Source: Methanobacteriota archaeon (GTDB lineage: Archaea > Halobacteriota > Methanosarcinia > Methanosarcinales > Methanoperedenaceae). From it: a stretch of 22,919 bases of DNA. Position numbers and translations under genes: made by a program. The notes under the pieces were generated by a model that saw nothing but the letters and a program-made list of their open reading frames with translations, made no database searches and was not told the DNA's origin. Of the stretch, positions 15,963-22,675 are shown piece by piece. The DNA is taken from the NCBI GenBank assembly GCA_018900975.1, contig JAHIFK010000190.1:1-22919 (forward strand), in the 5' to 3' direction. Positions within the stretch are counted from its first letter, which is position 1. Each line of letters starts with the position of its first letter.

Positions 15963-16015
15963 ATTATGAAATGGTGCTGAGGAATCCATGAGGGCACCAG
16001 AGCTTTCTTCATAAT
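15963..16015 (+). terminator. Long two-stem hairpin after the transporter gene
   Basis: Outer arms ATTATGAA (15963-15970) and TTCATAAT (16008-16015) pair perfectly. Inside them TGGTGC (15972-15977) and GCACCA (15994-15999) form a second perfect stem. The structure begins three bases after the transporter stop. It could end or stabilise that transcript, or be a regulatory RNA ahead of thiC. No long T run follows. Confidence 0.5.
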
Positions 16016-16071
16016 CCGGACATCGAAGGGATTTAAATGCGTAAAATCTTAGACAATTTTACTTGCCCTGA

Positions 16072-16088
16072 ATTCAATTTAATTGAAT
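16072..16088 (+). promoter_or_regulatory. 17-bp palindrome upstream of thiC (possible operator)
   Basis: ATTCAATTTAATTGAAT is a palindrome with eight-base arms around one central base. It lies immediately before the TATA-like element of thiC, where an archaeal activator or repressor could act. The binding protein is unknown. Confidence 0.45.
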
Positions 16089-16090
16089 AA

Positions 16091-16104
16091 ACACATTTAT
16101 CTAT
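16091..16104 (+). promoter_or_regulatory. TATA element of thiC
   Basis: TTTATCTATAATC is centred about 40 bp before the thiC ATG (16137), giving a leader of roughly 15 bases. That is too short to hold a TPP riboswitch if this promoter is used. Confidence 0.45.
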
Positions 16105-16136
16105 AATCGAATCCCTCCAAAACCCTGGTAATACTT

Positions 16137-17417
16137 ATGAGCCTTATCGCAGAAGCAAAAAAAGGCAACCTGACAGAAGTAATGGAACAGGTTGCAGCAA
16201 AAGAGAAAGTCGAACCTGAATTCGTGCGCCGGGGAATAGCCAGCGGCAGGATAGTCATCCCTGTGAGCCCGTACCGCTATACAAAGCCATGCGGAATAGG
16301 GAAGGGACTTCGCACCAAGGTTAACGCATCGATAGGAACTTCCTCTGACATCGTAGATATCGACATGGAGATAGAAAAGGCAAAAGTGGCGGAGGCGACT
16401 GGCGCTGATACCCTGATGGAACTTTCTACTGGCGGCGATTTTTATGATATCAGAAAAAAAGTAATTGACTCCACAAGCCTTTCTGTTGGAAGTGTGCCGC
16501 TATACCAGGCTTTCATAGAAGCCATACGCAAATATGGCAGCGCGGTGGATATGAAAGAGGATGAGCTTTTCAGGATAACAGCAGAGCAGGCAAAGCTCGG
16601 GACGAATTTCATGGCTATCCACACTGGCATTAACCTCATAACAGTGGAGCGGCTGAAGAACCAGGGGCGGTTCGGGGGATTGTGCTCACGCGGCGGCGCC
16701 TTCATGACAGCCTGGATGCTGCATAATGAGAAGGAGAACCCCCTGTACAGCGATTTTGATTACCTGCTTGAGATAATGAAAGAGCATGAAGTCACACTCA
16801 GCATGGGAAACGGCATGCGCGCCGGGGCGATACATGACTCCACTGACCGCGCCCAGATACAGGAGCTTATCATTAACTCTGAGCTATCGGACAGGGCGCA
16901 CGCGGCAGGGGTGCAGACCATAGTGGAAGGGCCGGGACACATCCCTATTGACGAGATAGATGCAAATGTAAAGCTTATGAAACGACTGAGCGGAGATAAG
17001 CCGTTCTACATGCTTGGTCCGCTTGTCACAGATATCGCCCCTGGCTACGACCACATAGTTGCAGCCATCGGAGCATCGCTCTCAAGCGCATACGGAGCAG
17101 ATTTTATCTGCTACGTGACCCCGGCAGAGCACCTTGCGCTTCCCAATGTGGATGATGTGAGGCAGGGAGTGATAACAGCAAGGATAGCAGCGCATATCGG
17201 CGACATGGTGAAGAACAACGACAGGGGGCAGGATCTTGAGATGGGACGGGCAAGACGCGATCTTAAGTGGGACAGGATGTATGAGCTTGCTATCGACCCT
17301 GTTCATGCAAGAGCGGTAAGGGACAGCAGGTCGCCTGAGGATACAGAAGCATGTACAATGTGCGGGAATTACTGTGCGCTAAAGATCGTGAAGCAGAATT
17401 TCAACTTTGAGAGATGA
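16137..17417 (+). CDS. thiC: Phosphomethylpyrimidine synthase (HMP-P synthase)
   Basis: 426 residues, the short archaeal/clostridial length without the N-terminal extension of proteobacterial ThiC. It is a radical-SAM enzyme that converts aminoimidazole ribotide into HMP-P for thiamine. Hallmarks: SPYRYTKPCGIGKGL, ADTLMELSTGGD, SVGSVPLYQAF, SRGGAFMTAWM, LSMGNGMRAGAIHDSTDRAQ and VEGPGHIPIDEI. The C-terminal Fe-S motif reads C406-x2-C409-x3-C413 (CTMCGNYC), one residue tighter than the CX2CX4C of E. coli-type ThiC. It has its own promoter, with a palindrome beside the TATA box. It faces folD convergently across 83 bp. The substrate AIR comes from purine synthesis, in which PurN (also in this window) takes part. 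Confidence 0.95.
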   Translation: MSLIAEAKKGNLTEVMEQVAAKEKVEPEFVRRGIASGRIVIPVSPYRYTKPCGIGKGLRTKVNASIGTSSDIVDIDMEIEKAKVAEATGADTLMELSTGGDFYDIRKKVIDSTSLSVGSVPLYQAFIEAIRKYGSAVDMKEDELFRITAEQAKLGTNFMAIHTGINLITVERLKNQGRFGGLCSRGGAFMTAWMLHNEKENPLYSDFDYLLEIMKEHEVTLSMGNGMRAGAIHDSTDRAQIQELIINSELSDRAHAAGVQTIVEGPGHIPIDEIDANVKLMKRLSGDKPFYMLGPLVTDIAPGYDHIVAAIGASLSSAYGADFICYVTPAEHLALPNVDDVRQGVITARIAAHIGDMVKNNDRGQDLEMGRARRDLKWDRMYELAIDPVHARAVRDSRSPEDTEACTMCGNYCALKIVKQNFNFER

Positions 17418-17500
17418 AAGTAATATCTCGTAACTACGCCGTACCCAAAATTTCAGTCTCTCTTTTCAACAAAAAGTCTGTCAAAATATATGGGCACCCA

Positions 17501-18373
17501 TCAGTGAACCTGCATCCTCGCCGCCATCAATGTGTGTTCCATTAGTATAGCGATCGTCATCGGCCCCACGCCTCCAGGAACAGGGGATATCAGTTTAACC
17601 TTAGGTAGAACGTCATCAAAATCCACATCCCCGTAAACCCTCTCGTTCTGCCACGTGATACCCACATCGAACACGATGGCGCCCTGCTTCACATGATCGG
17701 CTTTAATCAGACCTCGAACACCGGTGGCTACGATAAGGATATCCGCTTCTCTTGTATGGCTTTTGAGGTCTTTTGTGAAAACATGGCAGATACTTACCGT
17801 TGCATTGCGGTTCAGGAGCATCATTGCCACTGGTTTCCCGACAACATTACTGTGCCCGACCACGACCACTTCCTTTCCCTGCGGATCGATATTGAACTCC
17901 TCAAGCGCCAGGATAATGCCTTTTGGTGTGCATGGCACAAATCCCTCGCGCCCGATGAGCATCTTTCCCATGTTAAGGGGGTTGAAGCCGTCCACGTCCT
18001 TTTCCGGAGAAATGCGCATCATCACTTCCCTTTCATCGATATGTTTTGGAAGAGGAAGCTGCACAAGTATCCCGTGTATATCAGACCGCCAGTTAAGCGT
18101 CTCGATCAGCTTGATTATCTCTTCCTGCTTTGCCTCTGCCGGGAATTTGTGGTCTTCTGATGCGATCCCCACGCGCTTGCATGCCCAGTGCTTGAGCTTC
18201 ACATATAATTTTGAAGGAGGATGCTCGCCAACAAGTATCGTGGCAAGGGCAGGTTTAATACCTGTCTTGCTGACGAACTTTTCAACATCATTCTTGACGC
18301 CGGCTTCAATGCTCTGAGCAATTTTTCTTCCGTCGATAACGCGGGGGTCAGTGACTTCTGGAAGCGGTTCCAT
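17501..18373 (-). CDS. folD: Methylene-THF dehydrogenase / methenyl-THF cyclohydrolase
   Basis: 290 residues. It interconverts methylene-, methenyl- and 10-formyl-tetrahydrofolate using NAD(P). The catalytic lysine motif YVKLK is at Y57-K61, GILVQLPLP (Q105) and the DVDGF motif (D128) follow, and the nucleotide fold has VVVGHSNVVGKPVAMMLL. The end PVPGGVGPMTIAILMEHTL is typical. Its start is nine bases after the glyA stop, so it is the last gene of the purN-glyA-folD group. It supplies the 10-formyl-THF that PurN uses. Confidence 0.95.
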   Translation of the reverse strand: MEPLPEVTDPRVIDGRKIAQSIEAGVKNDVEKFVSKTGIKPALATILVGEHPPSKLYVKLKHWACKRVGIASEDHKFPAEAKQEEIIKLIETLNWRSDIHGILVQLPLPKHIDEREVMMRISPEKDVDGFNPLNMGKMLIGREGFVPCTPKGIILALEEFNIDPQGKEVVVVGHSNVVGKPVAMMLLNRNATVSICHVFTKDLKSHTREADILIVATGVRGLIKADHVKQGAIVFDVGITWQNERVYGDVDFDDVLPKVKLISPVPGGVGPMTIAILMEHTLMAARMQVH

Positions 18374-18382
18374 CGAACGACC

Positions 18383-19618
18383 TCACTCGTAAGGGATCGG
18401 GAACTGGTTGCACAGTTCAAGCATATCCCTCTTTACTTCTTTTATCCTGTCTGCATCGTTCATGTTCTTGAGGGTCATATCAATAGCATCAGCAATAATT
18501 TCCATCTCTTTTTCTTTCATTCCGCGCGTGGTAACAGCAGGCGTGCCGATGCGGATCCCGCTTGTTATGAACGGGCTTTTTGTCTCAAAAGGTATGGTGT
18601 TCTTGTTCAGGATGATACCAGCCTCGCTAAGCTTTGCTTCAGCCTCCTTGCCTGTGATATTCTGGGGCGTAAGATCAACGAGCATAAGGTGGTTATCAGT
18701 GCCGCCTGAGACAAGTTCGTTACCCCGTATAGTCAGCTCATTAGCGATCTTTTTTGCATTTTTCACGATCTGTTTCTGGTAATCGCTAAAATCCTTGCTC
18801 ATTGCTTCTTTGAAGGAAACTGCTTTTGCCGCGATGACGTGCATGAGAGGACCGCCCTGTATCCCCGGGAAAACAGACTTATCGACTTCCTTTGCATATT
18901 CCTGCCTGCACATTATCATGCCGCCGCGCGGGCCACGGAGTGTCTTATGCGTGGTGGTTGTTACAAAATCTGCATACGTTACCGGGTCGCTGTGGATCTT
19001 CGCAACCACAAGTCCTGCTATATGGGCGATATCGGCAACAAGAAGCGCATCCACAGAGTCAGCTATTTCCCGGAAACGCTTAAAATCAAGCTCGCGCGGG
19101 TATGCGCTTGCGCCTGAGACTATAAGTTTTGGCTTGTGTTTTTTAGCAAGCTCCATAAGAGAGTCGTAATCAATGGTCTTTGTCTCCTTAGAAACGCCAT
19201 ATGGCACGATGTTGAACAGCTTGCCTGAGAAATTCACTGGACTGCCGTGTGAGAGATGCCCCCCGTGAGACAGGTCCATACTCATTATAGTATCCCCGTG
19301 CTTGAGCATGGCGAAATATACAGCCATGTTGGCCTGTGAACCTGAATGAGGCTGGACATTGACATGCTCTGCCCCGAAGAGTTCCTTTGCGCGCTCTATC
19401 GCCAGGTTCTCAGCCATGTCCACGAACTCGCATCCGCCATAATACCTTTTGCCGGGATAGCCTTCAGCATATTTATTCGTCATTATGGAGCCCTGCGCCT
19501 GGAGCACGGCGCGGCTTGCATAGTTCTCCGAAGCTATCAGGTTCAGTCTGTTCCTCTGTCTTTCGACTTCATGTCGCATTATTTCGTAAATTTCAGGGTC
19601 GATCGTCTTTAATGGCAT
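18383..19618 (-). CDS. glyA: Serine hydroxymethyltransferase
   Basis: 411 residues, full length. This PLP enzyme interconverts serine plus THF with glycine plus methylene-THF. The PLP lysine is K225 in TTTTHKTLRGPRGG, and NLIASENYAS, KYAEGYPGKRYYGGCE, QPHSGSQANMAVY and the AHIAGLV segment are all present. It lies 41 bp after purN and 9 bp before folD on the same strand. With gcvT/H/PA it connects serine, glycine and one-carbon units. The cofactor is presumed to be THF because of FolD, but some archaeal enzymes use methanopterin. Confidence 0.96.
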   Translation of the reverse strand: MPLKTIDPEIYEIMRHEVERQRNRLNLIASENYASRAVLQAQGSIMTNKYAEGYPGKRYYGGCEFVDMAENLAIERAKELFGAEHVNVQPHSGSQANMAVYFAMLKHGDTIMSMDLSHGGHLSHGSPVNFSGKLFNIVPYGVSKETKTIDYDSLMELAKKHKPKLIVSGASAYPRELDFKRFREIADSVDALLVADIAHIAGLVVAKIHSDPVTYADFVTTTTHKTLRGPRGGMIMCRQEYAKEVDKSVFPGIQGGPLMHVIAAKAVSFKEAMSKDFSDYQKQIVKNAKKIANELTIRGNELVSGGTDNHLMLVDLTPQNITGKEAEAKLSEAGIILNKNTIPFETKSPFITSGIRIGTPAVTTRGMKEKEMEIIADAIDMTLKNMNDADRIKEVKRDMLELCNQFPIPYE

Positions 19619-19659
19619 AATGATTCCTTTTCTTTATGAGTTAAGTTTATGAGTTTATT

Positions 19660-20331
19660 TTATGAGTGTAATATTTTCACTTTTCGTCCTTCTATACTGA
19701 GGCGATTTTCGACAAACAATTTCACAGCTTCGGGATAAATCTTGTGCTCCTGTTCAAGTATACTGTCTGCAAGCGATTTGTCAGTATCGTCTTCTTTCAC
19801 TTCCACGCAGCTCTGCATGATTATGGGGCCGCCGTCAAGTTTCTCGTCCACGAAATGGACTGTGCATCCTGCCACTTTCACGCCTTGTTCGAATGCCTGC
19901 TTCTGCGCATGGAGCCCGGGAAAAGCAGGAAGCAGCGCAGGATGGATGTTGAGTATGCGGTTTTTATAGGCAGATAGGAGGGTTTTTCCAAGTATCCTCA
20001 TGTATCCTGCAAGCAGTATGAGTTCAGCATTGTGTTTTTCCAGGGTTTTCAGAACCTCTTTTTCGTACAATTCCTTTGAAGAATATTTTTCAGGATCAAC
20101 AAAAACAGCCTCTATCCCGTGCTTTTTTGCCCGCAGAAGTGCGTAGGCATCTCTGGCATCGCTGATAACAACGGAAATTCGCGCCCTCAGGTCTCCTTCT
20201 TCTATGCTGTCGATGATCGCCTGAAGGTTCGAGCCTCTTCCTGAAACTAGCACTGCTATATTCGTCACGGATGGCTCATATGCCGCCGGGAATATAATAG
20301 GTTTTGGTTTACTTTGGTCTGTAGAATTCAA
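19660..20331 (-). CDS. purN: Phosphoribosylglycinamide formyltransferase (10-formyl-THF dependent)
   Basis: 223 residues from the ATG at 20331. It formylates GAR in purine synthesis. The fold begins at TNIAVLVSGRGSNLQAII (about 23-40). Catalytic residues are N128 and H130 in ILNIHPALLPAFPG and D166 in DEKLDGGPI. The first 21 residues are unusual for the family and the ATG lies inside the upstream small ORF (23-bp overlap). A GTG at 20268 would give the standard-length protein, but neither start has a good ribosome binding site. It is followed by glyA and folD, which provide its cofactor. Confidence 0.93.
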   Translation of the reverse strand: MNSTDQSKPKPIIFPAAYEPSVTNIAVLVSGRGSNLQAIIDSIEEGDLRARISVVISDARDAYALLRAKKHGIEAVFVDPEKYSSKELYEKEVLKTLEKHNAELILLAGYMRILGKTLLSAYKNRILNIHPALLPAFPGLHAQKQAFEQGVKVAGCTVHFVDEKLDGGPIIMQSCVEVKEDDTDKSLADSILEQEHKIYPEAVKLFVENRLSIEGRKVKILHS

Positions 20332-20494
20332 TTAAAAGATCGTTTGTGCTTTCTATCTGCGCTTTTGCCAACCCCACGGGGCAATCTAATTTGTGTTTAT
20401 TACCGCAGTTTAAGCATGCATTTTGAATAGCACGTGTATAATCTATTTTAATAGACGGTATATGTTCTGTCAAACAATTCACCTCGTTTGACAT
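20309..20494 (-). CDS. Small cysteine-rich protein, 61 residues
   Basis: A short acidic/basic protein with four cysteines, C7, C27, C30 and C38, including CLNCGNKHKLDC, which resembles a zinc- or Fe-S-binding loop. The ATG at 20494 is followed by a plausible reading frame that overlaps the longest purN frame by 23 bases, so the two may be translationally coupled and in one operon with purN-glyA-folD. A weak TATA-like TTTATTC lies only about 19 bp upstream. I do not recognise the family. Confidence 0.55.
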   Translation of the reverse strand: MSNEVNCLTEHIPSIKIDYTRAIQNACLNCGNKHKLDCPVGLAKAQIESTNDLLIEFYRPK

Positions 20495-20562
20495 AATAAC
20501 ATGAAAATGAATAAACCTTTCGTTTTGCAGGTTTTTGACATTACCGTAACAAATCCATAAGA

Positions 20563-20571
20563 TTTAATATA
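20563..20571 (+). promoter_or_regulatory. TATA element for the CxxC protein
   Basis: TTTAATATA is centred at about 20567. Initiation about 25 bp on, near 20592, would fall between the two candidate starts (GTG 20587, ATG 20599) and favours the ATG. Confidence 0.45.
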
Positions 20572-20586
20572 CACCTAGGTTATTAT

Positions 20587-20904
20587 GTGAAGTTGATCAT
20601 GCCTTCCGAATCTGACTCATATACAATATCTGCGATAAATACAAAGAATGAAGTTATAGATGTGGTGGTTGTCATGTGTCATCATTGCAATGAGAATGTT
20701 CCTGTTGTGGGGACATGTTCTGACTGCCATACCTCGTATGACCATGTAAAGACAGTTGAGAATCCTGAGACCGGTTTTATTCATTTTGTTTATGAGTGCT
20801 CGGGTTGCCCGCCTGGAAAAAGGAAAGCGCAGAAAATAATCAAGGTAAATGACGGCAACTCAAATTCGAACACAAGGGACGATCTGATAAAGAACTTCCT
20901 ATGA
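20587..20904 (+). CDS. Small protein with three CxxC pairs (zinc-ribbon-like)
   Basis: 105 residues from GTG 20587, or 101 from ATG 20599. AGGT six bases before the GTG supports the first, the position of the TATA box the second. Cysteines come in pairs: CHHC (31/34), CSDC (44/47) and CSGC (71/74), the last followed by a basic PPGKRKAQK stretch. The first two pairs probably make one zinc ribbon. The KTVENPETGFIHFVYEC segment looks like a beta hairpin before the third pair. No known family recognised. Possible roles are nucleic-acid binding or metal handling. The stop codon lies in the loop of a terminator hairpin. Confidence 0.65.
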   Translation: MKLIMPSESDSYTISAINTKNEVIDVVVVMCHHCNENVPVVGTCSDCHTSYDHVKTVENPETGFIHFVYECSGCPPGKRKAQKIIKVNDGNSNSNTRDDLIKNFL

Positions 20905-20928
20905 AGGAAGTTCAGTAATTATTTTTTT
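20892..20928. terminator. Terminator hairpin between convergent genes
   Basis: GAACTTCCT (20892-20900) and AGGAAGTTC (20905-20913) form a perfect nine-base stem with loop ATGA, followed by AGTAATTA and a T run at 20922-20928. The loop contains the stop of the CxxC protein. The T run encodes the last codons of the facing DUF1858 gene. Confidence 0.7.
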
Positions 20929-21122
20929 GATGATACAACTTTGTTCAGGTCATCTAAGAGCGCATCCACTTTGATGCCGTGCGCCATTGCGCCCTGTTCT
21001 ATGCTCTCAAATGCTGCCACATGGCATCCTACACAGTGGAGCCCGTGTTTCATAAATACCATCATGGTCTCTGGATGATTCGTTACAATTTCTTCGATCG
21101 TGTTGTCTTTTGTTATACTCAT
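20919..21122 (-). CDS. DUF1858 (hybrid-cluster-associated redox disulfide) protein
   Basis: 67 residues from ATG 21122. A second ATG at 21134 would add MEKN, but the GGAG inside those codons is a well-placed ribosome binding site for 21122. The whole protein is one DUF1858 domain: TIEEIVTNHPETMMVFMKHGLHCVGCHVAAFES, with a CxxC pair (C30, C33) after the HGL turn. Such proteins occur alone or fused to redox enzymes and are thought to form a redox-active disulfide or metal site. The promoter region has overlapping palindromes, suggesting tight control. The neighbours are other cysteine-rich proteins. Confidence 0.88.
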   Translation of the reverse strand: MSITKDNTIEEIVTNHPETMMVFMKHGLHCVGCHVAAFESIEQGAMAHGIKVDALLDDLNKVVSSKK

Positions 21123-21131
21123 ATTTTTCTC

Positions 21132-21154
21132 CATACGTTCGTATGTTTACGAAC
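21132..21154 (-). promoter_or_regulatory. Overlapping palindromes at the DUF1858 promoter (operator)
   Basis: GTTCGTA (21137-21143) and TACGAAC (21148-21154) are perfect seven-base arms around TGTT. CATACG (21132-21137) and CGTATG (21140-21145) form a second palindrome sharing bases with the first. Both lie between the TATA box and the expected start of transcription, a typical place for an archaeal repressor. Confidence 0.65.
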
Positions 21155-21165
21155 ATTTATAAAGC
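21155..21165 (-). promoter_or_regulatory. TATA element of the DUF1858 gene
   Basis: CTTTATAAATG on the minus strand is centred about 38 bp before ATG 21122. Transcription would start near 21134, leaving a 12-base leader that contains GGAG. Confidence 0.6.
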
Positions 21166-21229
21166 TTTCTGAATAACAGAATATCAGGGTCTTTACCAGA
21201 CATAAACTTTCTGTTTTTGTAAGTTCCAT

Positions 21230-21733
21230 CTAATGATGTGTTCCTTCCACTACTTTCACGCCTTTTCTGGTTATCATCTTTTTGATATCTTCAAGGTGAG
21301 GGCATTTAGAATAGCTTTTTTCCATGAGCATGCAGGAGCTCAGATGTATCACATCAACGTTATGCTTAAGGAGGTTGTCCACAAGCCTGAAAATACGCCG
21401 CCCCGGACATCCTCCGCAGGTGAAAAAGCCTATTATTTCGGTATCCTTTCTATAATCACTGAAATGAACTTTTCTTTTATTGAATGCATTGAAGCATGCC
21501 ACACCCGGGCATACCTCACTTACGATATCGCATCTGACAACGGCTATCCTGGTAGTCTTTTCGTCTTTTTTCATCAAGGCCCGAAACTGCGCTTCAGCTT
21601 CCCTGACATCAGCAAGGGTAACAATGGTATTACCTTTTTTTCCTAATGACATCTCGATGGCCATTTTTGCCATGATGCGGACATGCGAAGGTACTTTCTC
21701 AAGTTCTTGTAATGCTTCGGGTTCCCATTCCAT
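21230..21733 (-). CDS. PCP_red - CGGC domain fusion protein
   Basis: 167 residues from ATG 21733 (a GTG three codons earlier is also open). Residues about 1-47 resemble the small PCP_red domain known from protochlorophyllide reductase subunits (MEWEPEALQELEKVP...VRIMAKMAIE...GNTIVTLADVREAEAQF). Residues about 60-165 are a CGGC domain with C68, C75 and C80, then FFTCGGCPGRR (CGGC at 106-109) and IHLSSCMLMEKSYSKCPH. The many cysteines suggest metal or Fe-S binding. No chlorophyll synthesis is implied, because this N-terminal domain also occurs in non-photosynthetic organisms. It lies about 25 bp after the four-helix membrane protein, probably in the same operon. Biochemical role unknown. Confidence 0.8.
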   Translation of the reverse strand: MEWEPEALQELEKVPSHVRIMAKMAIEMSLGKKGNTIVTLADVREAEAQFRALMKKDEKTTRIAVVRCDIVSEVCPGVACFNAFNKRKVHFSDYRKDTEIIGFFTCGGCPGRRIFRLVDNLLKHNVDVIHLSSCMLMEKSYSKCPHLEDIKKMITRKGVKVVEGTHH

Positions 21734-21757
21734 ATATATCACTTATGTCGATTAATA

Positions 21758-22165
21758 TTATTTACTTTTCCCCATGCTCTTCCAGATGTTGTATATGAAC
21801 ATGAATATTGAAATTGTCTCTATAAACCCGAATAAAATAACCATCAGCATAGCATCCGAATAATCTTTACCTTTCAGCATATACATCCTCATAAAAGGAT
21901 ACGAAAGCGCCAGTCCTATAAGACCGATATTGCCTAGCCAGAAGTGGATATGTCCAAGGGCTTCACTGAAAACAGGACGACCTGAATAATGCGGAATGAT
22001 CTCATAAGCTGCGCCGAAAATGAAAAAAGTCACCCAGCCTATCAGCGCAAGGTGGGAATGCATAAAGCTGTAACCTGGACCGATCGTTATCAGTACTCCG
22101 AGAATGGTACTGAGCCCAAGATATACAAGGCTTGTTTTGATGAACAGGTTTGAGAGTTTATTCAT
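21758..22165 (-). CDS. Four-helix membrane protein resembling heme-copper oxidase subunit I
   Basis: 135 residues with four hydrophobic helices (about 8-28, 35-57, 72-92, 104-127). Conserved-looking histidines are H36 and H38 in FMHSHLALIGWV, H59 in YEIIPHYSGRP, and H72 and H74 in GHIHFWLGN. The pattern is like part of NorB/CcoN-type subunit I, where such histidines bind heme, but the protein is about a quarter of that size and lacks a full catalytic set. Heme binding, perhaps electron transfer or sensing, is plausible but unproven. Its ATG overlaps the stop of the DUF2124 gene (ATGA), and the PCP_red-CGGC gene follows, so the three are probably co-expressed. Confidence 0.75.
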   Translation of the reverse strand: MNKLSNLFIKTSLVYLGLSTILGVLITIGPGYSFMHSHLALIGWVTFFIFGAAYEIIPHYSGRPVFSEALGHIHFWLGNIGLIGLALSYPFMRMYMLKGKDYSDAMLMVILFGFIETISIFMFIYNIWKSMGKSK

Positions 22166-22638
22166 TTGAATACGTATGTTGTAACTTCCATGTCAGCATC
22201 CACAAGATAGTCAAAATCTATCAGTTTGTCCCATCCCGCTTTCTGGAAGATGCCGCCCACGCATACTCCGATTATCTGCCTGTCATCATGCCCTGCAGTC
22301 ACTTCACCTATTAACACAATAAGACCGTTCACGTCTACTTCCATCTTCGGCATCGCCAGACCACCGAGAAGCACGACTGTATCGGAAGCAGGGTCAGACA
22401 TTTCACCGAGCTGCATGCCGTATTCAGTCATTTCGACTTTTGCAGTCAGCTCTTTCCTGAGGTTGGGTATAAAGACCATCTCTTTTCCTGCATCCCGAAG
22501 AACATAGCCGAGAAGCTCGGCAAAGGGATTGCACCAGCCAGGGCAGCCGATAAAGGTTATTTTATCCCTGCCGCGGGCGAGCTTCCTGAATGCGGTAAGG
22601 AGACCGCCAATGCCCTCTAAGGTTTCTAGTTGTTTCAT
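22162..22638 (-). CDS. DUF2124 family protein
   Basis: 158 residues, matching the DUF2124 family of methanogens and related archaea. It starts with GIGGLLTAFRKLARG, and an alpha/beta fold follows with FIGCPGWCNPFAELLGYVLRD (C32, C36), VVLLGGLAMPKM and IIGVCVGGIFQKAGW. The CPGWC pair and a later Cys could bind metal. Function unknown. A TATA-like element 30 bp upstream makes it the first gene of the operon, and its stop overlaps the start of the membrane protein. Confidence 0.85.
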   Translation of the reverse strand: MKQLETLEGIGGLLTAFRKLARGRDKITFIGCPGWCNPFAELLGYVLRDAGKEMVFIPNLRKELTAKVEMTEYGMQLGEMSDPASDTVVLLGGLAMPKMEVDVNGLIVLIGEVTAGHDDRQIIGVCVGGIFQKAGWDKLIDFDYLVDADMEVTTYVFK

Positions 22639-22662
22639 GATTTCATGGATATTGGCGGAAGA

Positions 22663-22675
22663 GGGATATAAAGAT
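22663..22675 (-). promoter_or_regulatory. Promoter of the DUF2124 operon
   Basis: ATCTTTATATCCC on the minus strand is centred 30 bp before the ATG at 22638, giving an almost leaderless message. Confidence 0.55.

Noticed and set aside
15972..16015. GGTGCTGAGG...ATAATCCGG upstream of thiC, reminiscent of a TPP riboswitch
   Set aside because: The conserved GGATAATGCCAGCG-like part and the overall 80-110 nt layout are missing, the structure is only 53 nt, and a TATA element lies downstream of it, so the thiC message probably lacks it.
21230..21733. Evidence of chlorophyll or bacteriochlorophyll synthesis
   Set aside because: Only the small PCP_red-like domain is present. There are no BchL/N/B-type subunits, and the domain occurs in other contexts.
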